Shown piece by piece: positions 42,643 to 52,087 of a stretch of DNA of 64,000 nucleotides (within the stretch, counting starts at the first letter, position 1; each line of letters begins with the position of its first letter). Made by a program: the position numbers and the translations under genes. The DNA comes from DYJK01 sp040755055 (GTDB taxonomy: Bacteria > Bacteroidota > Ignavibacteria > Ignavibacteriales > Melioribacteraceae): contig JBFMBS010000005.1 in assembly GCA_040755055.1 (NCBI GenBank), forward strand, positions 62,001 through 126,000. The letters are read 5' to 3'. The notes below the pieces were generated by a model, which was given only the letters and a program-made list of their open reading frames with translations, did no database searches and was not told where the DNA came from.

Positions 42643-43156
42643 TTAAACCTCTTTCAACTTAACTATTAATCAACCCGCCACTGGAGGTTTTGTCTCATGA
42701 ATGATATCCAGTAGCATTTATTTAGTTTTTATTTGAAATCCGTAATTGTTTGCTTGCTCTCATTCACATCTATTTTTTAGAATAACTTCCGTAATAAAAA
42801 TAGAATGTTGGTAAGGGAATGTTTTTGAGGAAAGCTTGGGGGAGTAGAAATCCAGCATAGATCGGTTGAGAATTCAAACATAGACCACCAACAAATCTAC
42901 GCTCAAATTAATGCACTGAATAAAAAGAATCAATAACCCCTTAAAAAAATTATAAATTAAAAATTATAAATGATAAATCCCCCTTCCGTGGACAAGTCAA
43001 TGCATAAGGCAATGTTAAATTGTAGATGATAAATCTTCTTTCGGCGGAACGATTTAGGAATTAGAAAAACAAGGAACTATTTGCAAATACGAGTTACGAA
43101 GTACGATTTAAAAAACTAAAAACTCCAAACACAAAACTAAAAACTCAAAACCGTGC
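42643..43156. other. Non-coding stretch upstream of the cyclase-like gene
   Basis: It should contain the promoter of the three-gene module near 42643-42720 (CATGAATGATATCCAGTAGC is part of an AT-rich stretch). The part from about 42945 to 43150 consists of word-like repeats (AAATTATAAATGATAAATCC, AACTAAAAACTCCAAACAC) seen in similar form at 22929-23100. No gene. Confidence 0.5.
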
Positions 43157-45172
43157 TCACTTGATCAGCTTTTTCATCTTTTCGATTTCATCACGCAGAA
43201 AAGCGGCGCGTTCAAATTCAAGATCCTTTGCAGCGGTAAGCATCTCTTCGGTCATCTGTTCAATCAATTCTTGTTTCTGTTCCTTGCTCATATACCTAAC
43301 GACGGGTTCTGCCACTTTAAGGAATTGCGCTTCTTCTTTTTCGTAGTCTTTCTTCCGCACATCGGCAATTGAAGTGGAAGAGAGAATCTCTTCAACACTT
43401 TTGTAAATTGTTTTTGGAGTAATTCCGTGTTCTTTATTGTATTCTTCTTGCAATTTTCTGCGGCGTGTTGTTTCATTAATAGTTTTCCGCATCGATTCGG
43501 TTATTACGTCGGCATACATCATTACTTTCCCGTTTACGTTACGCGCTGTACGTCCGGCGGTCTGCATGAGCGATCTTTCACTCCGTAAGAATCCTTCTTT
43601 GTCCGCATCAAGAATTGCAACGAGCGAGACTTCCGGTAAATCCAAACCTTCGCGTAGCAAGTTCACGCCAACGAGAACATCAAAATCACCAATACGGAGA
43701 TCACGTATAATCTCAACACGCTCGAGTGCATCAATATCGCTGTGAATGTAGCGTACTTTTATTTTCAGCTTATCGAGGTAATCCGATAAATCTTCCGCCA
43801 TTTTTTTTGTGAGTGTTGTAACAAGAGTCCGCTCTTTCTTTTCGACACGGGTGCGTATCTCACCAATCAAATCATCGATCTGTCCTTTAATTGGTCTTAC
43901 TTCAATTTCGGGATCGAGCAAACCGGTAGGACGGATAATCTGTTCTACAAAAACTCCGCCGCTGCGTGTCAGTTCATAATCAGCCGGAGTTGCGCTAACA
44001 TAAACAACTTGATTCGTCATTTTATCAAACTCTTCAAACTTGAGCGGACGGTTATCGAGCGCGCTCGGCAGACGGAAACCGTACTCAACCAAAACTTCTT
44101 TGCGGGAGCGGTCGCCGTTATACATACCGCGAATCTGCGGAACGGTAACGTGCGATTCATCTATTATTAATAGATAGTCCTTCGGGAAATAATCGAACAA
44201 ACAGTACGGGCGTGAGCCGGGGGGACGGTTATCCATGTGGCGCGAATAATTTTCGATTCCCGAACAATAGCCAATTTCGCGCATCATTTCGATATCGAAT
44301 TTTGTGCGCTGTTCAAGCCGTTGTGCTTCAACGTATTTTTCTTGCGACCAGAAATATTTCAGCCGCTCCTTTAATTCTTCATCAATTGAAAGTATTGCAC
44401 GGTTGACTTGATCTTTCGTTGTAACAAAATATTTTGCCGGGTAGATTGGAATCGATTCAACCTCGTTAATTACATTGCCGGTGATGGAATCAATCACCGA
44501 GAGTTTTTCAATTTCATCGCCCCAGAACTCGATGCGCACGGCTTCATCATATTGATATGCCGGAATGATTTCAACTACATCGCCGCGTGCACGGAAAGTA
44601 CCACGGGAAAAATCGGCGTCGTTGCGTACGTAATAGATATCGATCAAATTACGGAGAAGTTTTTTCCGCTCAATAGATTGACCTTTCCTCAAAAACATTA
44701 TCTGCCGCGCGTACTCGTCCGGCGCGCCGATACCGTAAATGCACGAAACACTTGCAACGATTATTACATCGCGTCTTCCTTCAATGAGTGATGTTGTTGC
44801 TTTCAGGCGTAAGCGGTCGATTTCCTCGTTAACGGAAAAATCTTTTTCAATGTAGAGATCGCGTTTAACAACGTACGCTTCGGGCTGGTAGTAATCGTAA
44901 TAACTGATAAAAAATTCTACGGCGTTGTTCGGAAAGAAAGATTTGAATTCCGAATAGAGCTGCGCCGCCAAAGTTTTGTTGTGCGAGATTATCAACGTCG
45001 GTTTGTTATACTGCTGAATTACGTTCGACATCGTATAAGTTTTACCGCTGCCGGTAACACCTAGCAAAGTTTGGTGCTTCACACCTTTGTTGAGACCGTC
45101 AACCAATTCTTTGATCGCTCGCGGCTGATCGCCGGCTGGCTGGTAATTCGATATTAGTTCAAAGTTTGCCAT
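43157..45172 (-). CDS. uvrB: Excinuclease ABC subunit B
   Basis: A 671-residue UvrB. Walker A GVTGSGKTYTMSN (about 39), beta-hairpin region (ISYYDYYQPEAYVVKRD), helicase motifs DESHVTVPQ and LTKKMAEDL, the QTAGRTARN motif VI, and a C-terminal UVR domain (MTAAKDLEFERAAFLRDEIE). It loads onto damaged DNA with UvrA and recruits UvrC for nucleotide excision repair. Full length and intact; the ATG at 45172 fits the usual N terminus. Confidence 0.98.
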   Translation of the reverse strand: MANFELISNYQPAGDQPRAIKELVDGLNKGVKHQTLLGVTGSGKTYTMSNVIQQYNKPTLIISHNKTLAAQLYSEFKSFFPNNAVEFFISYYDYYQPEAYVVKRDLYIEKDFSVNEEIDRLRLKATTSLIEGRRDVIIVASVSCIYGIGAPDEYARQIMFLRKGQSIERKKLLRNLIDIYYVRNDADFSRGTFRARGDVVEIIPAYQYDEAVRIEFWGDEIEKLSVIDSITGNVINEVESIPIYPAKYFVTTKDQVNRAILSIDEELKERLKYFWSQEKYVEAQRLEQRTKFDIEMMREIGYCSGIENYSRHMDNRPPGSRPYCLFDYFPKDYLLIIDESHVTVPQIRGMYNGDRSRKEVLVEYGFRLPSALDNRPLKFEEFDKMTNQVVYVSATPADYELTRSGGVFVEQIIRPTGLLDPEIEVRPIKGQIDDLIGEIRTRVEKKERTLVTTLTKKMAEDLSDYLDKLKIKVRYIHSDIDALERVEIIRDLRIGDFDVLVGVNLLREGLDLPEVSLVAILDADKEGFLRSERSLMQTAGRTARNVNGKVMMYADVITESMRKTINETTRRRKLQEEYNKEHGITPKTIYKSVEEILSSTSIADVRKKDYEKEEAQFLKVAEPVVRYMSKEQKQELIEQMTEEMLTAAKDLEFERAAFLRDEIEKMKKLIK

Positions 45173-45328
45173 ATATTTGTAAATTCTGAATGAGTCCCGA
45201 TACTGAGTGGCTCGACCGAGCTCGCCGAGGTCTTATCGAAGTACGGGACGAATGAAGAATCTCCCTCCTATCTTTTTCTTATCGTTATTTTAATGCCGGC
45301 TCCAGTTTATATTGTTATATAAGTTTTC

Positions 45329-45355
45329 TGTCATGCCGAATTTATTTCGGCATCT
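45329..45355. repeat. Inverted repeat, right end relative to the GIY-YIG gene
   Basis: 27 bases beginning TGTCATGCCGAATTTATT and ending CGGCATCT. It is itself a hairpin (GATGCCGAA arms). It is the inverse complement of 45646-45672 with three mismatches, two of which are paired changes that keep the inner stem. Confidence 0.8.
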
Positions 45356-45356
45356 A

Positions 45357-45641
45357 CTAGAACCATCCTTCGGATAAATTTTTCCATTCTTTGTTAACAC
45401 TTTCAATCAAATTTATTTTCCAATCACGATGCCAATTTTTTAACTGTTTCTCTCGGGCGATTACGGAATTAGCATCGGGTGATTCTTCAAAATAAACAAG
45501 TTTTGTAATATTGTACTTTTTGGTAAACCCATCCAATAATTTATTTTTATGCTCATAAACCCTTCTTCTCAAATCATTAGTCATACCGATATAAAGAGTC
45601 TTTGATTTATTTGTCATTATATAAACGTAATAATTTTTCAT
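45357..45641 (-). CDS. GIY-YIG nuclease domain protein
   Basis: A 94-residue single-domain GIY-YIG protein of the UPF0213 (YhbQ-like) group: YYVYIMTNKSKTLYIGMTND (GIY replaced by VYI, YIG kept), RRRVYEHKN with the catalytic Arg, and EESPDANSVIAREKQLKNWH with the metal-binding Glu. The open frame runs upstream to 45677 through a repeat; the ATG at 45641 is the first codon of the family domain. The gene fits exactly between two inverted repeats (45329-45355 and 45646-45672). Likely a mobile repeat-associated nuclease. Confidence 0.88.
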   Translation of the reverse strand: MKNYYVYIMTNKSKTLYIGMTNDLRRRVYEHKNKLLDGFTKKYNITKLVYFEESPDANSVIAREKQLKNWHRDWKINLIESVNKEWKNLSEGWF

Positions 45642-45645
45642 AATT

Positions 45646-45672
45646 AGATCCCGAAATGAATTCGGGATGACA
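45646..45672. repeat. Inverted repeat, left end relative to the GIY-YIG gene
   Basis: 27 bases AGATCCCGAAATGAATTC then GGGATGACA, complementary to 45329-45355. It ends one base before the 3' end of the OB-fold gene at 45674. Confidence 0.8.
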
Positions 45673-45673
45673 A

Positions 45674-46021
45674 TCAATTCCTTGGAGTAACTTCGCTCGC
45701 GTGGAAATAATCACCGTGATAATGACCGCGCAAAGTGACACGGTTTGTAACATCCATCCCGGGCGGAAGCGATAACGGTCCAAGCACTTTAACTTGCACA
45801 CCGGCACCATCTTCAACATAAAATACCGTACCGCCGCCTTCGGTATCTTGTACAAATCCTTTCTCCGGCAAAACTTTAACGATTATATCTCTGTTAGCAT
45901 TGCTGTTTTTATCAAATTCGGAAAATAGACCGAGATCATTCTTCGGACTGAAATATGAAAAGTAGAGAAGCAACACCACAGCAATAATCAAAACCGGCAG
46001 AATAAGTTTTTGATATTTCAT
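45674..46021 (-). CDS. Membrane-anchored OB-fold protein (CcmE-like)
   Basis: About 115 residues: one N-terminal membrane helix (ILPVLIIAVVLLLYFSYF, about 6-24) and a periplasmic beta-barrel-type domain. The strands VEDGAGVQVKVLGPLSLPPG and VTLRGHYHGDYFHASEVTPR resemble the OB fold of CcmE or the nucleic-acid-binding OB domains of small Bacteroidota proteins. A haem-attaching His like that of CcmE is not certain. The frame extends to 46204 by running through a dispersed repeat; the ATG at 46021 starts the membrane helix. Confidence 0.5.
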   Translation of the reverse strand: MKYQKLILPVLIIAVVLLLYFSYFSPKNDLGLFSEFDKNSNANRDIIVKVLPEKGFVQDTEGGGTVFYVEDGAGVQVKVLGPLSLPPGMDVTNRVTLRGHYHGDYFHASEVTPRN

Positions 46022-46072
46022 TGCCCATCCTCTCTTTTTTATAAAGTCGAACTGTGAATATAAAAAATCATT

Positions 46073-46268
46073 TTTTAATCCGCCGGAGGCGGACGAGGGT
46101 TGAATTCCCGACCTCCTCGCCTCGCTCCGCGAGTCGGAGCGGGTTGAGGCGAATAAAATAAAATTTATATTTAGATACCTCGCTGCCTCGCCTCGATTCG
46201 ACAAGACTTCGGCGAACTCAGTCGAGCCGTCTCAACGAGTCGAAGTGGGTTGCGGCGAGGAGATTCAT
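46073..46268. repeat. Dispersed structured repeat, copy 1 (about 196 bp)
   Basis: Begins TTTTAATCCGCCGGAGGCGG. Two neighbouring hairpins can be drawn: TCGCCTC-GCTCCG / CGGAGC..GAGGCGA around the loop CGAGT, and CCTCGCC / GGCGAGG with inner TCGAC/GTCGA and CGGC/GCCG pairs. Copy 2 at 51153 is nearly identical, with the last 78 bases (starting CCTCGATTCG) the same. Confidence 0.8.
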
Positions 46269-46343
46269 CTAAACAAAAAGAATATCGTAAATATTTGAGA
46301 GGACAAATTTTTATCTTTGCCGGAAACTTTTTAGGAGCTGCAG

Positions 46344-47186
46344 ATGAGAAAAATGATTACACTGTTTATCGGTTTGTGCATTTCTGTTTCAACCGCTCAA
46401 ACACCCGATTCAGTTGATGCTAAATGGACACCTTCATTTACAACCGGGTTAGGGATAAGCCAGATTTCATTCAGCAATTGGGTTAAAGGCGGTGAAAACT
46501 CTATTGCATGGACAGTGATGGGAGATTTCAACCTTAACCATATAGATAAACCGTGGACTTTCAAAAACCAGGTGAAAGCACAATACGGGCGCGCTAAAAT
46601 AGGAGATCAAACATATCGTACAACGATTAACGATCTTTACATAGAAAATCTTGCAAGCTACGACCTCGGCTGGGCTGTGAGTCCGTTTGTATCAAACGCA
46701 ATCAGAACGCAAGTTTCTAAAGGTTATGATTACAAAGTTGAGTCGTCGCCAAACATTTCCGATTTCTTTGATCCCGGTTACATAACGCAGACAATCGGTT
46801 TTACTTACGATAAATATTCGCACGTGGTAACACGTTTCGGTATTGCATTCCAGGAAGTTATCACGAATAAGTTTACACAGTATTCGGATGACCCGGAAAC
46901 GCTTGATGAGTTTGAAAAATTCAAATTTGAAACCGGTATTGAATCGGTTACGGACATTGATTACACACTCGATACAAATGTGCTCTGGAAAAGTAAATTA
47001 CGTTTGTTCTCGCGCTTCGAAAGTCTTGATGTTTGGGATGTACTATGGGATAACACAATAACAGCGAAAGTAAATGCATGGCTCGGTGTTAATTTTACTT
47101 ACATTCTGCTTTACGAAAAAGCCCAGTCGCCTAAGACACAAATGAAAGAAGGTTTGCAAATAGGAATTACATATACACTATTATAA
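46344..47186 (+). CDS. DUF3078 outer-membrane protein
   Basis: A 280-residue barrel protein with signal peptide (about 1-20, MITLFIGLCISVSTAQ). The opening WTPSFTTGLGISQISFSNWV, the block GGENSIAWTVMGDFNLNH and the repeated strands ending TYTLL are the DUF3078 signature; such proteins are common in Bacteroidota and Chlorobiota outer membranes. Function unknown. GGAG precedes the ATG. Confidence 0.85.
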   Translation: MRKMITLFIGLCISVSTAQTPDSVDAKWTPSFTTGLGISQISFSNWVKGGENSIAWTVMGDFNLNHIDKPWTFKNQVKAQYGRAKIGDQTYRTTINDLYIENLASYDLGWAVSPFVSNAIRTQVSKGYDYKVESSPNISDFFDPGYITQTIGFTYDKYSHVVTRFGIAFQEVITNKFTQYSDDPETLDEFEKFKFETGIESVTDIDYTLDTNVLWKSKLRLFSRFESLDVWDVLWDNTITAKVNAWLGVNFTYILLYEKAQSPKTQMKEGLQIGITYTLL

Positions 47187-47299
47187 GCTGTTAAATTGTT
47201 TAATGGTTATATTGCAATATGGTTATTAAGAATTTTTTGGTGATTGAATAATTTAACAATGTAACTAAAGTGCAATCCGCTGATAAAACCACTTTCGCT

Positions 47300-47746
47300 A
47301 TGACAATACGTGAAATACAAGAAAATATCGTAAAAGAGTTTGAAGATTATATAGATTGGGATGATCGCTACAAACACATTATCGAATTGGGAAGATCGCT
47401 CCCGGCTCTCGATGATTCGATAAGAACGGATAAGTATAAGCTTGCCGGCTGCCAGTCCCAAGCATGGATAAATGCAAAACTGCAAGACGGAAAAGTATTT
47501 TTTGAAGCCGACAGCGATGCGGCGATTGTCAAAGGATTGATCGCTATTTTAATCCGTGTCTATTCCGGGGCTACACCCGATGAAATTATATACAACCCTC
47601 CATTCTTTTTAAGCAAGATAGGAATAGATAAACACCTATCACCAACCCGTAAAAACGGTTTAGCCGCTATGATGAAGCAGATTCAAATGTATGCAGTGGC
47701 GTTTAAATCATTAACCGATAAATCTGTTAAAGATAAACAAGCGTAA
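47300..47746 (+). CDS. sufE: SufE-family cysteine desulfurase activator
   Basis: About 148 residues. The conserved IIELGRSLPALDDSIRTD, the active-site Cys in KLAGCQSQAW, then SDAAIVKGLIAILIRVYSG, match SufE, which accepts persulfide sulfur from SufS for Fe-S cluster assembly. The frame extends to a GTG at 47270, but the ATG at 47300 matches the family start. No sufS or sufBCD next to it; followed by a DUF116 gene after 13 bp, probably the same transcript. Confidence 0.93.
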   Translation: MTIREIQENIVKEFEDYIDWDDRYKHIIELGRSLPALDDSIRTDKYKLAGCQSQAWINAKLQDGKVFFEADSDAAIVKGLIAILIRVYSGATPDEIIYNPPFFLSKIGIDKHLSPTRKNGLAAMMKQIQMYAVAFKSLTDKSVKDKQA

Positions 47747-47759
47747 GAAGCGAATCAGG

Positions 47760-48920
47760 ATGACGCCGGTAACATATTCCCTAAAACTTAACAGTCTTAA
47801 TTCGGAAGAATATTACCGGGATGTACGCTGGTTTACAGATGGGGTACTGCAAAAAGCGGATGAATCGATTACGCCGATAGTAGATGAATATATAAAATTT
47901 ATAAACGATTTCAAGCTGGAAGATGTTAGGGAGAAAGAAGAATATATATTCGAATTGCTCAGTTTTGGAATTCTCTGGCGTACGTATGCAAATACTGCAC
48001 TTGCTATAAAGCACGCACCGTTTATCATGCTTTCAAAAATGGGGGAATGGCGCAAGAAGCATCAGCGCATTAAACCTTTCATTGATTTTTCAAGGGGAAT
48101 ATTAATTTCATTGTTTCTGCTGCCGGAAAAATTTAACCATAATAATCTACCGCGCCCCACATTAGAACAGATAGATCATGTCTGCAAATGGTTTGAAGCC
48201 ACCGGAGAATTTCGTGAAGAAGCATTAAGATTCATCGGCTGGCGCGCTTACTGGGGAATGCTCGATGATCCGGAACTTGTAAAGGTATTTTCTGCCATTG
48301 CAGAATTTAGAAATTGGTTCGAGATACGTTCTAATGAAGTGCTTGGCAAATATACTTTCAATGTCGAAGAATTTATTTCCGCAACAAAGAATAAATACCG
48401 GTGGCGCGAGGATCGTATCTCGTGCACTCGCAAACGGGTAGAGTATCATCTTAACATGGTTGGCGCAGAATTGATGAACCGGGCATTCCGGAATGAATTT
48501 GTTGCAGCCGAAAAAACTTCTGTTCTTTTACCCGGGTGTATGAGAGCGCGCACGAAAAATGAGTGTGAAGCAGCCAAAGAACCGAAAGGATTAAAATGTA
48601 TCGGGTGCGAACCAAAATGCCGCGTGAATCAAATTCGTCTTGCCGGCCAAAAGAAAAATTTTGAAGTCTATGTTATTCCTCACGCATCAGATCTTTCGTT
48701 ATGGTCTGCAAAAAAAGGAGAACCAAGCCGCGGTGTAATTGCATCGGCATGTGTAACAACATTGGTCGAAGGTGGATGGGAATTGAAACGTTACGGCATA
48801 CCGGCTCAATGTGTACTTCTTGAATACAGCGGCTGTAAAAAACATTGGCACCCGGAAGGTGTTCAGACGGCAATTAATTTTCATGAGCTCGAAAGGATAA
48901 TTGCCGGACGGACGAATTAA
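47760..48920 (+). CDS. DUF116 domain protein
   Basis: A 386-residue protein. The C-terminal half has the DUF116 features CIGCEPKCRVNQI (about 280-293), ACVTTLVEGGWELKRYGIPA and VLLEYSGCKKHWH, with cysteines suited to bind a metal cluster. The N-terminal half (about 1-240) is helical. DUF116 proteins frequently adjoin radical SAM or biotin/lipoyl genes, function unknown. The sufE gene immediately upstream is compatible with Fe-S biology. Confidence 0.85.
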   Translation: MTPVTYSLKLNSLNSEEYYRDVRWFTDGVLQKADESITPIVDEYIKFINDFKLEDVREKEEYIFELLSFGILWRTYANTALAIKHAPFIMLSKMGEWRKKHQRIKPFIDFSRGILISLFLLPEKFNHNNLPRPTLEQIDHVCKWFEATGEFREEALRFIGWRAYWGMLDDPELVKVFSAIAEFRNWFEIRSNEVLGKYTFNVEEFISATKNKYRWREDRISCTRKRVEYHLNMVGAELMNRAFRNEFVAAEKTSVLLPGCMRARTKNECEAAKEPKGLKCIGCEPKCRVNQIRLAGQKKNFEVYVIPHASDLSLWSAKKGEPSRGVIASACVTTLVEGGWELKRYGIPAQCVLLEYSGCKKHWHPEGVQTAINFHELERIIAGRTN

Positions 48921-48986
48921 TTTTCTTCCGATATATGACAACAAACCAAACAACTCTTCACTCTGCGTTCTACATTCTGAACTTTC

Positions 48987-50963
48987 TTACACATCCATCC
49001 TGATTGGCAAAATCATATTCGGTACGCCATTCCAATGTAGAATACGCTGAACGGCAAACGCTGTTTCGTTGTGTAAAAATTTGTGATAGAACTTTTCAAT
49101 TCTAAATGCCAGTTTACCAGAGAAGACCATCGATCTTGGAAATTCTTTGTTCACATTAATACAAAGATCCGAGCCGGCCTGAACAACATCGGTTCCAATT
49201 TCAACCCGGTAATCGGCTTTCAGTCCAAGTCTTCTTGCGAGGTCAACATATTTTTCCAACGATGCTTTAATTGAATCTTTGTGGTGATCCAATCCCTCTT
49301 CACCTTTGAACAATCCCTGGTCAACAACTACAACAGAAACAAAAATAAAGTTCTTATAGAAATCCGGGAACTGTCTTACAATTGTTAAAAATGTATGAAC
49401 TCCAAAACCATTGTACCCGTTGACAAGCATTATTGCAGCATTTTCTTTTGTATTTACCGGTTCAATATTCGGTTCTCCATAAGTCGGGATTGTAGTTAGA
49501 AGTTCGTCAAATCTTTTTTTATCACTATGAACTTTCTCGTAATGTTTTTTGATGAAGTAACACAACACAATAACCATTGAAGTAATAACAAGTGTAAGCC
49601 ATCCGCCTTCTAAAAATTTTTCGAAAACTGTAACAGAAAGAATTGTAAAGCAAAGTATCAAACCGGTCAGATGCACACTTAGATGCTTCTTCCAATATTT
49701 TTCTTTCTTTCGGTGCTTAATAAAAAATCTCGACATACCGAATTCTGAAATTGTAAATGTTAAGAAGACGTTTATCGAATACATTATTACCAAGGCAATA
49801 ATTGATCCTTGAGTGTAGAAAAGAAGTGCAAGTGCTGCTGTTCCAACAAGTACAACCCCGTTTTGCATTGTAAGTCTTTCCGAGAATGCAGCAAACCGGT
49901 GAGGCAGCCACGAATCGACCGCCATGTTAGCCATGACGCGAGGCGCATCTATGAAACCGGCTTGTGCGGCTACCAATAAAAGCGCACCTTCGGAAAAAAT
50001 TGTAATCACCGCTAACGGTTGACCAAAACTCCATCCGCTGAACAGACTATCTGCAAGTACCGAGTTAAGTGTTTTACCAACTGCCGGACGAACTCCAACC
50101 AGCAAATAAAGAAGTGCTAAACCGGCGGCTGTAATTGCAAGTGACGCTGCCATGTAAAGCATTGTCCGCTTACCGGTTTGTACTTTGGGGTTGCGCATGA
50201 TTTGTAATCCATTTGAAACCGCTTCAATACCGGTGTAAGTACCGCCGCCAAGTGAATATGCTCTTAGTAGAATCATTACAATTCCAAAGAATCCTATAGT
50301 GGACAAATCATTTTGTAAACCGGTACCAATTTGATTTGTTACGCTTCCAATTTCACCAATATGACTGAACAATCCGTAACCAAGCATAATGGCGTGTGTG
50401 AAGATAAAAGTTAAGAAGATTGGTGTAAGCCCGGTGATAGATTCTTTTACTCCGCGCATGTTCATGATTATCATAAGAACTATCAACACCGCGGCAAAAA
50501 TTATTTTGTATTTCTGGTAACTGACCGGCAGATAACTGAAGAGCGCATCCGAACATGATGCAATCGATACTGTTATTGTTAAGATGTAATCAACTATTAA
50601 GGCGGAACCGGAAACAACGCCGGCTTTTTCACCGAGCATGTGTGTTGCGACAATATAACCTCCGCCGCCGTGTGGAAAGTGTTCGATGATCCTTGAGTAT
50701 GCATATGAAATAACAAAAACCGTGATCACTGTTGCGAGTGCAATAAACACCGCAAGATATGTATGCTGGCCAAGTGTTCTGAATGCTTCTTCCGGTCCAT
50801 ATGCCGATGATGATAAACCGTCTGCACCAAGACCAACCCAGGCTAAAAATGGTATTAAAGCAAGTTTATGGAATATCTTGGGATCTTTTAAATTGCGTGG
50901 TGAACCAAAAACAAAGTGTTTTAACTTCTTCGAATTTGATGAGACATCGGGACTCTCCGGCAT
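48987..50963 (-). CDS. APC-family transporter, KimA-like potassium importer
   Basis: About 658 residues: twelve membrane segments followed by a C-terminal cytosolic domain of about 150 residues. The first part, GADGLSSSAYGPEEAFRTL, then EHFPHGGGGYIVATHMLGEK and VSGSALIVDYILTITVSIAS, follows the pattern of KimA/KUP-type transporters of the APC superfamily. The nearby KtrAB and KdpDE-type genes and the shared promoter element support potassium transport. Start chosen at 50963, where AGGAG lies upstream; the longer frame to 51011 lacks a ribosome-binding site. Confidence 0.82.
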   Translation of the reverse strand: MPESPDVSSNSKKLKHFVFGSPRNLKDPKIFHKLALIPFLAWVGLGADGLSSSAYGPEEAFRTLGQHTYLAVFIALATVITVFVISYAYSRIIEHFPHGGGGYIVATHMLGEKAGVVSGSALIVDYILTITVSIASCSDALFSYLPVSYQKYKIIFAAVLIVLMIIMNMRGVKESITGLTPIFLTFIFTHAIMLGYGLFSHIGEIGSVTNQIGTGLQNDLSTIGFFGIVMILLRAYSLGGGTYTGIEAVSNGLQIMRNPKVQTGKRTMLYMAASLAITAAGLALLYLLVGVRPAVGKTLNSVLADSLFSGWSFGQPLAVITIFSEGALLLVAAQAGFIDAPRVMANMAVDSWLPHRFAAFSERLTMQNGVVLVGTAALALLFYTQGSIIALVIMYSINVFLTFTISEFGMSRFFIKHRKKEKYWKKHLSVHLTGLILCFTILSVTVFEKFLEGGWLTLVITSMVIVLCYFIKKHYEKVHSDKKRFDELLTTIPTYGEPNIEPVNTKENAAIMLVNGYNGFGVHTFLTIVRQFPDFYKNFIFVSVVVVDQGLFKGEEGLDHHKDSIKASLEKYVDLARRLGLKADYRVEIGTDVVQAGSDLCINVNKEFPRSMVFSGKLAFRIEKFYHKFLHNETAFAVQRILHWNGVPNMILPIRMDV

Positions 50964-50991
50964 TTTTTCTTCACTCCTAAAATTACGGGTG

Positions 50992-51086
50992 CTAAAATGA
51001 ATGAAGCGCATACAATAGCAAGTTATAATTTATATCTTTATAAAATCTTTATACTGAGACATAAACTTCTTACGGAATCTTTATAC
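50992..51086 (+). promoter_or_regulatory. KdpE-type direct-repeat array upstream of the KimA-like gene
   Basis: TCTTTATA at 51035, TCTTTATAC at 51046, TTCTTACG at 51067 and TCTTTATAC at 51078: half-sites at relative offsets 0, 11, 32 and 43. The same array with the same offsets occurs at 53501-53552. The block starts with the conserved words GCTAAAATG and ACAATAGCAAGT (51011-51024). Confidence 0.7.
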
Positions 51087-51152
51087 ATAGAGCCGGGGTT
51101 TTAGACAAAAAACCTATTGAAGTGATTATGAGAGATTTTATTGAGGTGTGGA

Positions 51153-51342
51153 TTTTAATCCGCCGGAGGCGGACGAGGGTTGAATTCTCCACCTCCTCGC
51201 TCCGCGAGTCGGAGCGTGTTGAGGTGAATAAAAAAAATTTGTATTTAGATACCCCGCTGCCCCGCCTCGATTCGACAAGACTTCGGCGAACTCAGTCGAG
51301 CCGTCTCAACGAGTCGAAGTGGGTTGCGGCGAGGAGATTCAT
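51153..51342. repeat. Dispersed structured repeat, copy 2 (about 190 bp)
   Basis: Second copy of the 46073 repeat in the same orientation, between the KimA-like and KtrA genes. Differences are concentrated in the middle; the 3' half is almost unchanged, including the GCGGCGAGGAGATTCAT end. Confidence 0.8.
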
Positions 51343-51415
51343 TACTGTTGGCTTTTTATATCGCACGTAGAATTACAAATGGTAATTGTCGGGTTGGGGC
51401 ATGCCTCAACCCTGA

Positions 51416-52075
51416 TCAAACAAACTGTTTCAGTTTATCAATATCATCATGTCTGCCAAGAATTATTAACGCACTATCGGGTGCAAACTTGTGATCGGGC
51501 GCCGGAACTATAATCATTTCATCACGAAGAATATCTTTTATTGCTATAATTGTAACACCGTACTTCTGTCGCAAATTTAATTCGCGTATAGTTTTTCCTA
51601 CAAACTCATCGGGCAGAGCAATTTCAACAATACTGTAATCCGGTGCTAACGGTATTTGATCTATCAATGCCGGAATTGTTAATCTCCTTGCAAGACGGAG
51701 AGCTGTTTCTTTTTCGGGATTAATAATTTCCGTTGCGCCAACAGATCGGTAAACTTCACCGCGTAACTCGTTCATAGATTTAACTATGATATGCTTAACA
51801 CCAAGACTGCGTAGATGGATTATTGCCAATACAGTTGCTTCCATGTATCGTTCGCCCAGACCAAGAATTGCGGTATCAAAATTTTTATCAACAAATTCCT
51901 TTAGAGTTTCTTTATCCATCGCACTTGCTACGACTGCTTCGGTAACATGGTTTTTTATTTCTTCAACTTTACTTTTATCATAATCAATTGCCAGAACCTG
52001 GTGACCTTGTTTTCCAAATTCAACAGCAAGATTATATCCAAATGTGCCAAGTCCTATTACTACAAATTGTTTCAT
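51416..52075 (-). CDS. ktrA: KtrA/TrkA-type potassium uptake regulatory subunit
   Basis: A 219-residue RCK protein: N-terminal Rossmann RCK_N (FVVIGLGTFGYNLAVEFGKQ, then AIDYDKSKVEEI) that binds ATP/ADP or NAD, and C-terminal RCK_C (from about 135, SIVEIALPDEFVGKTIREL). It forms an octameric ring under the membrane channel and controls potassium flow. 12 bp after ktrB on the same strand, so one operon. Confidence 0.93.
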   Translation of the reverse strand: MKQFVVIGLGTFGYNLAVEFGKQGHQVLAIDYDKSKVEEIKNHVTEAVVASAMDKETLKEFVDKNFDTAILGLGERYMEATVLAIIHLRSLGVKHIIVKSMNELRGEVYRSVGATEIINPEKETALRLARRLTIPALIDQIPLAPDYSIVEIALPDEFVGKTIRELNLRQKYGVTIIAIKDILRDEMIIVPAPDHKFAPDSALIILGRHDDIDKLKQFV

Positions 52076-52087
52076 CTTGTCTCCTAT

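Noticed and set aside
45674..46204. Longer start for the OB-fold gene at 46204
   Set aside because: The added 61 residues come from the dispersed repeat and have no protein character; the ATG at 46021 begins the membrane helix.
51122..51370. 82-codon frame over the dispersed repeat
   Set aside because: Translation of a structured repeat; Arg/Ser/Glu-rich without family pattern.
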